Shown here: in pieces, positions 14,594 through 21,092 of the stretch
How positions within the stretch are numbered: the stretch's first letter is position 1
Layout of the letters: the number at the start of each line of letters is the position of its first letter
Assembly: GCA_035604455.1 (NCBI GenBank)
Contig: DATNIM010000039.1
Span: forward strand, 1-25,137
Source: AG25 sp035604455
GTDB lineage: Bacteria > Gemmatimonadota > Gemmatimonadetes > Gemmatimonadales > GWC2-71-9
Length of the DNA: 25,137 nt
Direction: 5' to 3'
Program-made: the position numbers and the translations under genes
Notes under the pieces: model-generated
Databases searched by the model: none
The model's input: the letters and a program-made list of their open reading frames with translations, nothing else
Told to the model about the DNA's origin: nothing

Positions 14594-16900
14594 GTGATCA
14601 AGCTGGCGGTGAACCGGTTGGGGCTCGTGCCATCGTTCAACGACGAGGCGGGACCGTCGGCTCCGGGGTCCGCGCGCCTCAGCGCGCGGCAAGCGTTCTA
14701 CTTATTCGTGAACGTCGAGGAGCACCCCGAGGCTCTCCCGCTGGCGTACGACCTCGTGACGCAGCGCTTGGAGACGGACGCCGACCCGACCGGCGGCGCG
14801 GCGGCTCCGGCCATTGGGGATGTCCCGGGTCGCTTGGGGGACGTAGTCCAACGACTCTCCGCGCTCCGGAATCGGTTTTCGCGCCCCTGGCGGCAGACGA
14901 CGGAAGAGCTGACCCGCCGGCAGGTGCTCCACTACTTCACCCAGTACATGCCCACGGCCTTCGTGGACGGGTGTTGGCTCCAATCCGGCGTCAGGGTCGG
15001 CGCCGCACAGACCCCAGTCGGGGCATCATTCACCGCGCTTTATGCCCACCAAATCCGAGCCTTTATCGCTGATCCCGGGCGGCATTTTGTGGGCGACTAT
15101 CGCGCCGCGTACGCTCGTCTGGGCACCGCCGTCGAGGAGGTGTCTTCGCGCTCGTTCTCCGAGCGGGGCGACTTCGAAGATTGGAGCTTCCTGCTGCCGG
15201 CGTTCCTGCTCGCGATCGCCCAGTTCATGCGGAGCTTCCCCGCGGAGATCCTCGGGTTACACCTCGCCTGGCAGTTTCTTGACCTGTCGTCGTTTGGCCC
15301 GGCGCTCATTCGCGATCTCTGCGAAGCATACGGGCTGCCCTCCCTGGGCGATGACCTCGCTTCCCAAGCGTATCTCGACCAGGGCCGCGAGATGGCCCGG
15401 AAGGCCGCGCTCCAGTTCTTGGAGGACGTCGAACCCTCGGACCGAGACGGTGCGTGGAAAGGATTGGTCCGCGGCGTCAACGCCGGTGTCGCGGCGTGGG
15501 TGGAATGGTTCGAACGCACGCAAGCCGCGGCGCCCACGGGCCCGCCCGACCCCCGGCAGGAGATGATCGATCTGCTGTGGCGTAAGGCCCCCCACGCCTC
15601 GGGCTACCACGCCGACAAGACGCTCGGAGAGAAGCGCATCGACGAGCATCTGGATGCGACGGCGTTCGATGGTCCTGCAATCCTGGCCGAGCTGGCGCGG
15701 TCTCGATGGGTGAAGCCCGGTCGCTCAGACCGCAGCGGAATTTTGCGGCACCTGGTGAAGTTCGGGGGGCCGATGTTGGCCGTGTTTTCGCCGGTCGAGC
15801 TACAGATCATCCAAAATTGGATCGACAGCCTCCCGACCGATGAGGCGGCGGACGAAACCGCGGGGATGCCCGGCGCAAAGGCCCCAACGGGGCCCTCGGT
15901 TCGCGAGCCTGTCTACATCTCGGGCCGTGCCTGGGACGCGACCGATTTCCGGCGGCGGAGCGACCGGCTGTACGGCCGCTGCACGGTTCGCGAGTTGTTC
16001 TATTACGTCATCAACGCGGAGTTCTTCCCCGACATTCTGCCGATCGCGGAGCGCTTCGCCCGGGACCGCCTCGAGCGGTCCCTCACGATGTTGCGGAAGG
16101 GTGAGCGGCCCATTCCCTCCTGGCACTACGATCCCGAGATGCTCGAGCGATGGGTCTACAAGAAGCATCGGGACCAGGTGGACTCGTATCGCCCTCCGGG
16201 CGTGCGCCCACCCGCGAGCCGGGAGGAGTTCGTCGAGGTGACCGTCCAGCTTGCCCCGATCATTCTGATCGACGGTGGCTGGCTTCAGGGAATCGCCACC
16301 CCGGCGCTCATCCACACCCTCGTAGGGCGGATGCTGTTTCACGTCCTGGTCGAAGAGATCGGCGCGGGCAACGCCGACGAGCACCACGCCAACGTCTACC
16401 GCAAACTCCTCGCGGCCATGGGAGAGGACGCACCGCCCGTCGACTCGTGGGAATTCGCGCGTTGGCCGCGGCTCAAGGACTCGTCCTTTGAGGTGCCGGC
16501 GCTCTGGCTTACGATCTCGTGCTTTCCGCGACATTTCTTGCCCGAGATTCTGGGCCTGAACCTCGCCGTCGAGCTCGCGGGGATCGGTGGCCCATACATG
16601 GAAGCGCGAGACGTCCTGAGGGGCTTCGGATACCCCACGCTCTTCGTCGACGTGCACAACGCCGCGGACAACGTTAGCGCGGGGCATTCAGCGTGGGCCA
16701 TGAACGCCATCAAGCGTCACATGGACGACGTCGCGCAGCGAGACGGTCCCCACAACGTGGACCCGGTCTGGCATCGCGTCTGGAGCGGTGTACGCGCGAC
16801 GCTTCCCCAGATTGGAAGGATGCGGATGGCCGCCCATCGGATCGGCAGACGGCTCTTCGGCGAGTACCCGTCGGCCGTTCCGCTCATCTTCCCGTCGTAG
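14594..16900 (+). CDS. Tandem haem-oxygenase-like iron oxidase (HDO-type) with degenerate N-terminal repeat
   Basis: A 768-aa cytoplasmic protein made of two related halves. Each opens with the same pattern: RQAFYLFVNVEEHPEALPLA at 32-51 and RELFYYVINAEFFPDILPIA at 466-485. Each then has PxxxxDGxWLQ (120-130; 555-565) and an EILGLxLA helix (218-225; 651-658). The C-terminal half looks like the iron-containing redox enzymes of the haem-oxygenase fold: LVEEIGAGNADEHHANVYRKLL (Glu587/588, His597/598), Glu651, and DVHNAADNVSAGH (His688, Asp692, His698) could bind two irons. At the matching places the N-terminal half has no such ligands, so it is probably structural or substrate-binding. The GTG 14594 start lies four bases after the methyltransferase stop; GTG 14609 is an alternative. 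The reaction is unknown. The gene is followed by a small peptide gene that may encode its substrate. Confidence 0.7.
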   Translation: MIKLAVNRLGLVPSFNDEAGPSAPGSARLSARQAFYLFVNVEEHPEALPLAYDLVTQRLETDADPTGGAAAPAIGDVPGRLGDVVQRLSALRNRFSRPWRQTTEELTRRQVLHYFTQYMPTAFVDGCWLQSGVRVGAAQTPVGASFTALYAHQIRAFIADPGRHFVGDYRAAYARLGTAVEEVSSRSFSERGDFEDWSFLLPAFLLAIAQFMRSFPAEILGLHLAWQFLDLSSFGPALIRDLCEAYGLPSLGDDLASQAYLDQGREMARKAALQFLEDVEPSDRDGAWKGLVRGVNAGVAAWVEWFERTQAAAPTGPPDPRQEMIDLLWRKAPHASGYHADKTLGEKRIDEHLDATAFDGPAILAELARSRWVKPGRSDRSGILRHLVKFGGPMLAVFSPVELQIIQNWIDSLPTDEAADETAGMPGAKAPTGPSVREPVYISGRAWDATDFRRRSDRLYGRCTVRELFYYVINAEFFPDILPIAERFARDRLERSLTMLRKGERPIPSWHYDPEMLERWVYKKHRDQVDSYRPPGVRPPASREEFVEVTVQLAPIILIDGGWLQGIATPALIHTLVGRMLFHVLVEEIGAGNADEHHANVYRKLLAAMGEDAPPVDSWEFARWPRLKDSSFEVPALWLTISCFPRHFLPEILGLNLAVELAGIGGPYMEARDVLRGFGYPTLFVDVHNAADNVSAGHSAWAMNAIKRHMDDVAQRDGPHNVDPVWHRVWSGVRATLPQIGRMRMAAHRIGRRLFGEYPSAVPLIFPS

Positions 16901-16904
16901 GAGG

Positions 16905-17078
16905 ATGGATGGGGCGCCTGGGCGGCTGGCACGCGCCGATGCCCTCTTTCGCCGGGTAGAGGCGGTGCGGAACTCGCCCGCCGCGGGTATGTTCCTTGCG
17001 GCCGAGCTTACCGCAATCGGTGTAGCGCGCCCGAATAAAGTCCGAAACAACCGGCGAGGTGGACGACATGCGCAGTGA
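16905..17078 (+). CDS. Possible small ORF (57 aa) after the oxidase gene, doubtful
   Basis: Starts at ATG 16905 directly against a GGAGG that overlaps the oxidase stop, which is too close for normal initiation. It overlaps the better-supported peptide gene at 17068 by eleven bases in another frame. The middle part (RADALFRRVEAVRNSPAAGMFLAAEL) is protein-like, but high GC makes such open frames common. The alternative ATG 16909 gives only 16 codons. If it is not real, 16901-17067 is a 167-bp gap with nothing else recognisable. Confidence 0.2.
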   Translation: MDGAPGRLARADALFRRVEAVRNSPAAGMFLAAELTAIGVARPNKVRNNRRGGRHAQ

Positions 17079-17205
17079 CACGAGAGGTGCCCCCGCCGCG
17101 GAGCGGAAGGGGTTGTTCGCTCGGCTCATCGGCGGCCTGAGGGACCGGATCCGCCGGTTGTTCGGGAAGAAGAGCGACGGGCCGAACATCTATCCGTTCT
17201 TTTAG
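17068..17205 (+). CDS. 45-aa cationic amphipathic peptide with C-terminal NIYPFF
   Basis: A short gene too small for usual ORF calling. GAGG lies eight bases before ATG 17068. The peptide has a polar N-terminus (1-14), then an amphipathic helix at about 14-35 (KGLFARLIGGLRDRIRRLF). Its hydrophobic residues fall at 16, 17, 20, 21, 24, 28, 31 and 32, on one face, with eight or nine Arg/Lys and one Asp on the other. A turn (KKSDGPN) and the aromatic end NIYPFF follow. There is no signal peptide or membrane helix. It comes right after the methyltransferase and the oxidase-like protein and before a terminator, so it may be the last gene of that operon. It could be a modified (RiPP-like) precursor, a membrane-binding peptide or an accessory subunit; I do not recognise the family. 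Confidence 0.5.
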   Translation: MRSDTRGAPAAERKGLFARLIGGLRDRIRRLFGKKSDGPNIYPFF

Positions 17206-17286
17206 GCCGCGCCGTTCGGTCGGCAGTTCGCTGTTCGGGAATCCTGGATTGCCGGATGGTGGTGAGAGAACAAGCGGGTCTGCTGG

Positions 17287-17315
17287 TTGAAGCGATGCGG
17301 CGAGGTTGCTAGCTT
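17287..17315 (+). promoter_or_regulatory. Possible sigma-70-type promoter before the aminotransferase
   Basis: TTGAAG at 17287-17292 and TAGCTT at 17310-17315 are separated by 17 bases. The same layout occurs before the next gene (TTGACC-N16-TAACTT at 18581-18608). Transcription would begin near 17322, just ahead of the terminator hairpin at 17329. The match to consensus is moderate. Confidence 0.4.
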
Positions 17316-17328
17316 CCGTTGCAACAGT

Positions 17329-17369
17329 GGTCCGCGCCGTGCGGCATCGGCTGCGCGGGCCTTTTTTTT
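17329..17369 (+). terminator. Intrinsic terminator/attenuator 19 nt before the aminotransferase start
   Basis: GGTCCGCGC (17329-17337) pairs with GCGCGGGCC (17353-17361) over nine base pairs including one G-U. The loop is 15 nt, followed at once by eight T residues. It could end the upstream EPS/peptide operon. However, only 19 bases, including the ribosome site GGGGAAGG, separate the T-run from ATG 17389, leaving no room for a separate promoter after it. Conditional read-through (attenuation) or leaky termination is therefore likely. Confidence 0.8.
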
Positions 17370-17388
17370 GCCTCAGCGGGGGAAGGAC

Positions 17389-18573
17389 ATGCGGGCGGCG
17401 ACACGTCTAGGGCGGCTCGGGACCGAAAGCGCCTACGTAGTGCTGGATGCGGCCAAGCGGCTCGAAGCCGCTGGTCACCGTGTGCTGCACTTGGAGATCG
17501 GTGAGCCGGGGATTCCGACGCCCGCCCATGTGGTCGAGGCGGGCGTCCGGGCCCTTCGGGAAGGGCGCACCCGATACGCGGTGGCGGCCGGGGTGCCCGA
17601 GTTACGCGATGCCATTGCGCTGGCCTTGGCGCGTCGGGGGGTGCGGGCGATGGCGGAGAACGTCGTGATCACCCCGGGTGCCAAGCCGATGCTCTTCTGC
17701 GCAGCCTTGGCGCTGATCGAGCCGGGGGACGACGTCCTGTGTCCCGACCCCGGGTTTCCCATTTACGAGTCGGTCGTGCGGTTCGCCGGGGGCACCCCGG
17801 TCTACTACCCGCTCGACGCCGCTCGCGGCTTTGCGCCGGACGTGGACGCCCTTGAGGCCCGGATCACCCGGCGCACGCGCGCCCTGATCCTCAACCTGCC
17901 TCACAATCCCACAGGGGGCGTCGCGAGTCCCGAGAACTTAGCGCGCCTCGCGGAGATCGCGCAGCGCCACGACCTCTGGGTAGTGAGCGACGAGGTCTAC
18001 GCGCCGATCCGCTATGACGGCCGGTACGACAGCATCGCTGCCGTTCCGGGGATGGCCGAGCGCACGGTGCTCGTCGACGGGTTCTCGAAGGCGTATTCCA
18101 TGACCGGGTGGCGACTGGGGTTCGGGGTGATGCCGAAGTGGCTTGCCGGCCCGATGACGACGCTCATCATCAATAACTTCTCGTGTACAGCGACCTTCGT
18201 CCAATACGCTGGCATTGCCGCCTTGACCGGGACGCAGGAACCCCTCGAGCGGTGGGTCGCGAGTCTGCGCGCCACGCGTGATGCCTTGGTTCCGGGCCTC
18301 AATGCGATCGACGGCATCACGTGCGCGAGCCCAGCGGGCGCGTTCTACGTCTTTCCCGACGTCAGCGCGGTGCTCGAACGCACGAGCCTCACTGCCGATG
18401 GCTTGGCGGAGCGCTTGCTCGCGGAGGCGCACACTGCGGTGCTTGCGGGCTCCGCGTTCGGCCCTGCTGGAGCGGGCCATTTGCGGCTGTCCTACGCCGG
18501 AGCGCGGGCGGACGTCGAGCTTGCCCTGGAGCGGCTTCGGGGCTGGGTGGGGAGTCTCGCCGCCACGGTCTAG
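17389..18573 (+). CDS. PLP-dependent class I/II aminotransferase
   Basis: A 394-aa fold-type I aminotransferase that moves an amino group between an amino acid and a 2-oxo acid in the cytoplasm. Visible signatures are LHLEIGEPGIPTP near the N-terminus, RYAVAAGVPELRDAI, ITPGAKPMLFCAALALIEPGD, NLPHNPTGG, DEVYAPIRYDG, and the PLP lysine at residue 234 in DGFSKAYSMTGWRLGFG. The AGAFYVFPD and RLSYAG segments with the substrate-binding Arg follow. ATG 17389 has GGGGAAGG just upstream; the open frame to 17287 runs through the terminator and is not coding. It resembles aspartate or broad-range aminotransferases; the exact substrate is unclear. It precedes the threonine-synthase/sulfur-carrier pair, and like that pair it carries a terminator in its leader. 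Confidence 0.93.
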   Translation: MRAATRLGRLGTESAYVVLDAAKRLEAAGHRVLHLEIGEPGIPTPAHVVEAGVRALREGRTRYAVAAGVPELRDAIALALARRGVRAMAENVVITPGAKPMLFCAALALIEPGDDVLCPDPGFPIYESVVRFAGGTPVYYPLDAARGFAPDVDALEARITRRTRALILNLPHNPTGGVASPENLARLAEIAQRHDLWVVSDEVYAPIRYDGRYDSIAAVPGMAERTVLVDGFSKAYSMTGWRLGFGVMPKWLAGPMTTLIINNFSCTATFVQYAGIAALTGTQEPLERWVASLRATRDALVPGLNAIDGITCASPAGAFYVFPDVSAVLERTSLTADGLAERLLAEAHTAVLAGSAFGPAGAGHLRLSYAGARADVELALERLRGWVGSLAATV

Positions 18574-18580
18574 GCGGCGC

Positions 18581-18608
18581 TTGACCGGGGGCGGTGCGCG
18601 ACTAACTT
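18581..18608 (+). promoter_or_regulatory. Predicted sigma-70-type promoter of the threonine-synthase/sulfur-carrier operon
   Basis: TTGACC (18581-18586) and TAACTT (18603-18608) are 16 bases apart. The -35 matches five of six consensus bases; the -10 is weak but resembles TAGCTT before the aminotransferase. Transcription would begin near 18615, giving a leader of about 105 nt that contains the terminator hairpin at 18682-18708. Confidence 0.5.
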
Positions 18609-18610
18609 AG

Positions 18611-18673
18611 ATGCACAATCGCTCGTTCGTGGTGATTTGCCGCGTATTGCCGCCACGTAAAACAACGTGCTAA
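18611..18673 (+). CDS. Possible 20-aa leader peptide ending Thr-Thr-Cys
   Basis: ATG 18611 opens a short frame whose last codons are AAA ACA ACG TGC TAA (Lys-Thr-Thr-Cys-stop), nine bases before the terminator hairpin. It would suit a translation-sensing attenuator for a threonine or cysteine gene. Against it, there is no ribosome binding site and the predicted transcription start (about 18615) lies after this ATG. The GTG codons at 18629 and 18632 could serve instead. Confidence 0.25.
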   Translation: MHNRSFVVICRVLPPRKTTC

Positions 18674-18681
18674 AAAGCGAC

Positions 18682-18708
18682 GCCCGCGGCATCTGCCCGG
18701 GCTTTTTT
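18682..18708 (+). terminator. Intrinsic terminator/attenuator 11 nt before the threonine-synthase start
   Basis: GCCCGCGGC (18682-18690) pairs with GCCCGGGC (18695-18702) around an ATCT loop with one bulged base, then six T residues. The ribosome site GAGGGG begins only three bases after the T-run, so the terminator must sit inside the leader of the next gene. Its 5' arm contains CGCGGCA, which can instead pair with TGCCGCG at about 18638-18644 in the leader, a possible antiterminator. Confidence 0.75.
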
Positions 18709-18719
18709 GTTGAGGGGCC

Positions 18720-19979
18720 ATGTCAGCTTCGGTTGTCACACCGGTTGTTCCTCGTGCGCTGAAGGCGCTCCCACTCGCTTGCCGTAACTGCGGGGCGGAG
18801 CGGCCGGCAGGCGCGCTCGCAGTGTGCGAACAGTGTCTCGGGCCCCTCGATCCGCGATACGATCCGCAGCGGGCGCTTCCCGATGCGGGGACCATCGCCA
18901 GCCGCGCGCCGTCCCTCTGGCGGTACCGGGAATGGCTGCCGCTCGAAGGCGAACCGGTGCACTCGCCGGACAGCGGGTTCACACCGCTCGTGGATGCCCC
19001 CGCCCTCGCGCGCCGTTGGGGTCTCGGGAGAGTCTGGGTCAAGAACGACACCGTGTGTCACCCGACGCTCTCGTTCAAAGACCGAGTGGTATCGGTTGCG
19101 ATCAACACGGCCGCCGCGCTCGGCCTCGACACGATCGGCTGCGCGTCGACGGGGAACTTGGCCAACGCGGTCGCCGCCCACGCGGCGCGCGCCGGGCTTG
19201 GTGCCTGGATCTTCATCCCGGTTGAGCTCGAGGTCGCGAAGGTCGTGGCGACGAGTGTCTATCGCCCCCACCTCGTCCGCGTTCGCGGGACGTACGACGA
19301 TGTGAACCGGCTCTGCGCGCAGGTCGCCGACCGGTTTGGATGGGGGATCGTCAACGTCAATCTCCGTGGGTACTACGCGGAGGGGTCAAAGACCCTCGCA
19401 TTCGAAATCGCGGAGCAGCTCGGCTGGCGTCTCCCGGACGCGGTGGTCGCGCCCATGGCCGGCGGCTCGTTGGTCACGAAGCTCCAGAAGGGGTTCGGCG
19501 AGTTCCTGGCCGCCGGGTTGGTCGACGGCGCGCCGCCGCGGCTCTACGGCGCCCAAGCCGCGGGTTGCGCTCCCATCGTGCACCTATTCGAGCGCGGCGG
19601 TACGCAGATCGAGCCCGAAGTGCCGAATACGATCGTCCGCTCCCTCGCCATCGGCAATCCTGCCGACGGCGCGTTCGCGGTGCGGGCGATGCGCGAGTCC
19701 GGGGGCTGGAGCACCGCGGTGACAGATCAGGAGGTCGTGGACGGTATCCGGCTGCTCGCGGAGGCGACGGGGATCCTCGCCGAGACCGCGGGGGGGGTGA
19801 CTGTGGCGGCCGCGGAGGCCCTGGCGGGCACTGGTCGCCTTGGGCCCGCCGACGAGGTTGTCCTCGCCATCACCGGCCACGGCTTGAAGACCTTGGACGC
19901 AATCAGTGCGACGCTCGTCGAAGCTCCCGTGATCGCGCCGCGACTCCGCGAGGTCGCCGCGCTGGTGGAGGCCGCGTGA
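18720..19979 (+). CDS. Threonine-synthase-family PLP enzyme (possible sulfur-carrier-dependent synthase)
   Basis: A 419-aa fold-type II PLP enzyme. An N-terminal zinc-ribbon-like segment with two CxxC pairs (Cys21/24, Cys36/39) precedes the catalytic core. This has the SGFTPLVDAP substrate strand, PLP Lys120 in LSFKDRVVS, CASTGNLANAVAAHAARAG, the phosphate-binding MAGGSLVTK, and the ITGHGLKT end. By sequence it is threonine synthase, which converts O-phosphohomoserine to threonine. It is followed 31 nt later by a CysO-like sulfur carrier. In such pairs the PLP enzyme often uses a protein thiocarboxylate to make cysteine or a related thiol amino acid, so the true product is open. ATG 18720 follows GAGGGG closely. 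Expression appears controlled by the leader terminator. Confidence 0.88.
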   Translation: MSASVVTPVVPRALKALPLACRNCGAERPAGALAVCEQCLGPLDPRYDPQRALPDAGTIASRAPSLWRYREWLPLEGEPVHSPDSGFTPLVDAPALARRWGLGRVWVKNDTVCHPTLSFKDRVVSVAINTAAALGLDTIGCASTGNLANAVAAHAARAGLGAWIFIPVELEVAKVVATSVYRPHLVRVRGTYDDVNRLCAQVADRFGWGIVNVNLRGYYAEGSKTLAFEIAEQLGWRLPDAVVAPMAGGSLVTKLQKGFGEFLAAGLVDGAPPRLYGAQAAGCAPIVHLFERGGTQIEPEVPNTIVRSLAIGNPADGAFAVRAMRESGGWSTAVTDQEVVDGIRLLAEATGILAETAGGVTVAAAEALAGTGRLGPADEVVLAITGHGLKTLDAISATLVEAPVIAPRLREVAALVEAA

Positions 19980-20010
19980 CGCGGGCCGCCTTTGGGAAGG
20001 AGAGACTGCA

Positions 20011-20286
20011 ATGGCTGTAACCGTGATACTGCCCTCCGTGCTCGCGGCTCACGCAGGTGGCGCGCGTTCAATCGAGGCCAGCGGCCGCACCCTTGGCGAG
20101 GCGGTGGCGGACGTGGCCGCGAGGTTTCCCGCGCTCGGGCCCCGGCTGCAAGACAAAGACGGGAAGCCCTATCCGTTCGTCGTGTTCTACATCAATGATG
20201 AGGATGTGAGATTCCGCGGCGGGTTCGCCGCTCCCATCCAGGACGGTGACGAAGTCACGGTGATCCCGGCCATCGCCGGGGGGTGA
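20011..20286 (+). CDS. Ubiquitin-like sulfur carrier protein, CysO/MoaD/ThiS family
   Basis: A 91-aa beta-grasp protein ending in Gly-Gly, the end that is adenylated and turned into a thiocarboxylate to carry sulfur. Features include ASGRTLGEAVADVAARFP, the FVVFYINDEDVRFRGG strand and the tail DGDEVTVIPAIAGG. The NDEDVRF-x-GG stretch and tail recall mycobacterial CysO, which donates sulfur for cysteine synthesis, more than MoaD or ThiS. AAGGAGA lies just before ATG 20011. It is the second gene after the threonine-synthase-family enzyme and probably gives it sulfur. The activating MoeB-like enzyme and the Mec-type peptidase that acts with CysO are not in the window. Confidence 0.9.
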   Translation: MAVTVILPSVLAAHAGGARSIEASGRTLGEAVADVAARFPALGPRLQDKDGKPYPFVVFYINDEDVRFRGGFAAPIQDGDEVTVIPAIAGG

Positions 20287-20358
20287 GCCCCGTCGTTGTT
20301 CGACTCTTCGAGCGGCCGTTGCCATCCACAGCTGCTCATGTTGAACGACCCGTTGTAG

Positions 20359-20388
20359 TTGACACTTCGCGCGGACGGGGCGTGATAT
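20359..20388 (+). promoter_or_regulatory. Predicted sigma-70-type promoter before the secreted protein gene
   Basis: A perfect TTGACA (20359-20364) is followed 18 bases later by TGATAT (20383-20388), a weak -10. The start would be near 20395, about 25 nt before ATG 20419, which has GAGAGG at a good distance. The rest of 20287-20418 shows nothing else. Confidence 0.5.
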
Positions 20389-20418
20389 CAGAGCCAGCAC
20401 CCCACCCGAGAGGATGCC

Positions 20419-21081
20419 ATGAAGAGGCCTGAGCGTTGGATCGCTGCGTTGATCCTGGTGGCCGGTGCCGCGCCCGTCGCGGCGGCCCAGGATCTCACCC
20501 AGCTCTGTCAGACCGTCGCCCAGTTGACCGTGGGCCAGTGGGCCTCCTATGTCGCCACGGGCGGCCCCATGGATGGGTCGACCCTGCGGTTTGCGATCGT
20601 GGGGTCGGAACAGCACAATGACAGCACGTTTTACTGGTTTGAGCTGAGGCACACGTCGACCAACGACCCCGCGCACGATGGCGTGATTCAGGCCTTGATC
20701 CCGGGTTGGGGCGTGGCCGGCAGTCCGCGGGGTTTGATCATGAAGATGGGCACCCAGCCGGCGACCCGGATGCCTGCGCAGCTCATGGCGGCGGGTCGCA
20801 CGGCGAACCCGGGCTCGGACATGGCCCGTCACTGCGCGACCTCGTCGACCATCGGTTGGGAGAGCGTCACGGTTGCTGCCGGGAGCATCCGGGCCCTTCA
20901 CGTAAAGGATACGGATGGGAACGAGGCCTGGATTTCGTCCACGGTCCCGTTTGGTCTGGTGCTCATAAAGAAGCCGGACGGCAGTCAAATGGCCCTCACG
21001 GGTCGGGGCGGGGACGCGACGTCGTCGATCACCGAGACCCCTCGCGATCTACCCATGATTCCGGGCGCTCCCGGGCCATAA
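20419..21081 (+). CDS. Secreted protein of unknown function
   Basis: A 220-aa protein with a clear signal peptide (about 1-23, a basic KRPER start, then WIAALILVAGAAPVAAAQ with an Ala-x-Ala cleavage site), so it is periplasmic or exported. The mature part has no domain I recognise. It is mostly beta-like, with WASYVATGGPMDGSTLRFAIVG, two cysteines (Cys31 and one near 139) that could form a disulfide, and SSTVPFGLVLIKKPDG near the end. The C-terminus is Pro/Gly-rich without a PEP-CTERM or lipobox signal. GAGAGG precedes ATG 20419 and a promoter with TTGACA lies upstream. The next gene starts 11 bases after its stop, so the two may form an operon. Confidence 0.75.
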   Translation: MKRPERWIAALILVAGAAPVAAAQDLTQLCQTVAQLTVGQWASYVATGGPMDGSTLRFAIVGSEQHNDSTFYWFELRHTSTNDPAHDGVIQALIPGWGVAGSPRGLIMKMGTQPATRMPAQLMAAGRTANPGSDMARHCATSSTIGWESVTVAAGSIRALHVKDTDGNEAWISSTVPFGLVLIKKPDGSQMALTGRGGDATSSITETPRDLPMIPGAPGP

Positions 21082-21092
21082 CCGCGGGCCCC

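Noticed and set aside
16909..16959. 16-codon ORF with GGAGG four bases upstream, after the oxidase
   Set aside because: Good ribosome-site spacing but the peptide has no notable feature and the ORF is short enough to be chance.
17295..17312. Five-codon frame Met-Arg-Arg-Gly-Cys-stop before the aminotransferase terminator
   Set aside because: Too short, no ribosome site and overlaps the predicted -10 element; the likeness to the Thr-Thr-Cys leader end is probably chance.
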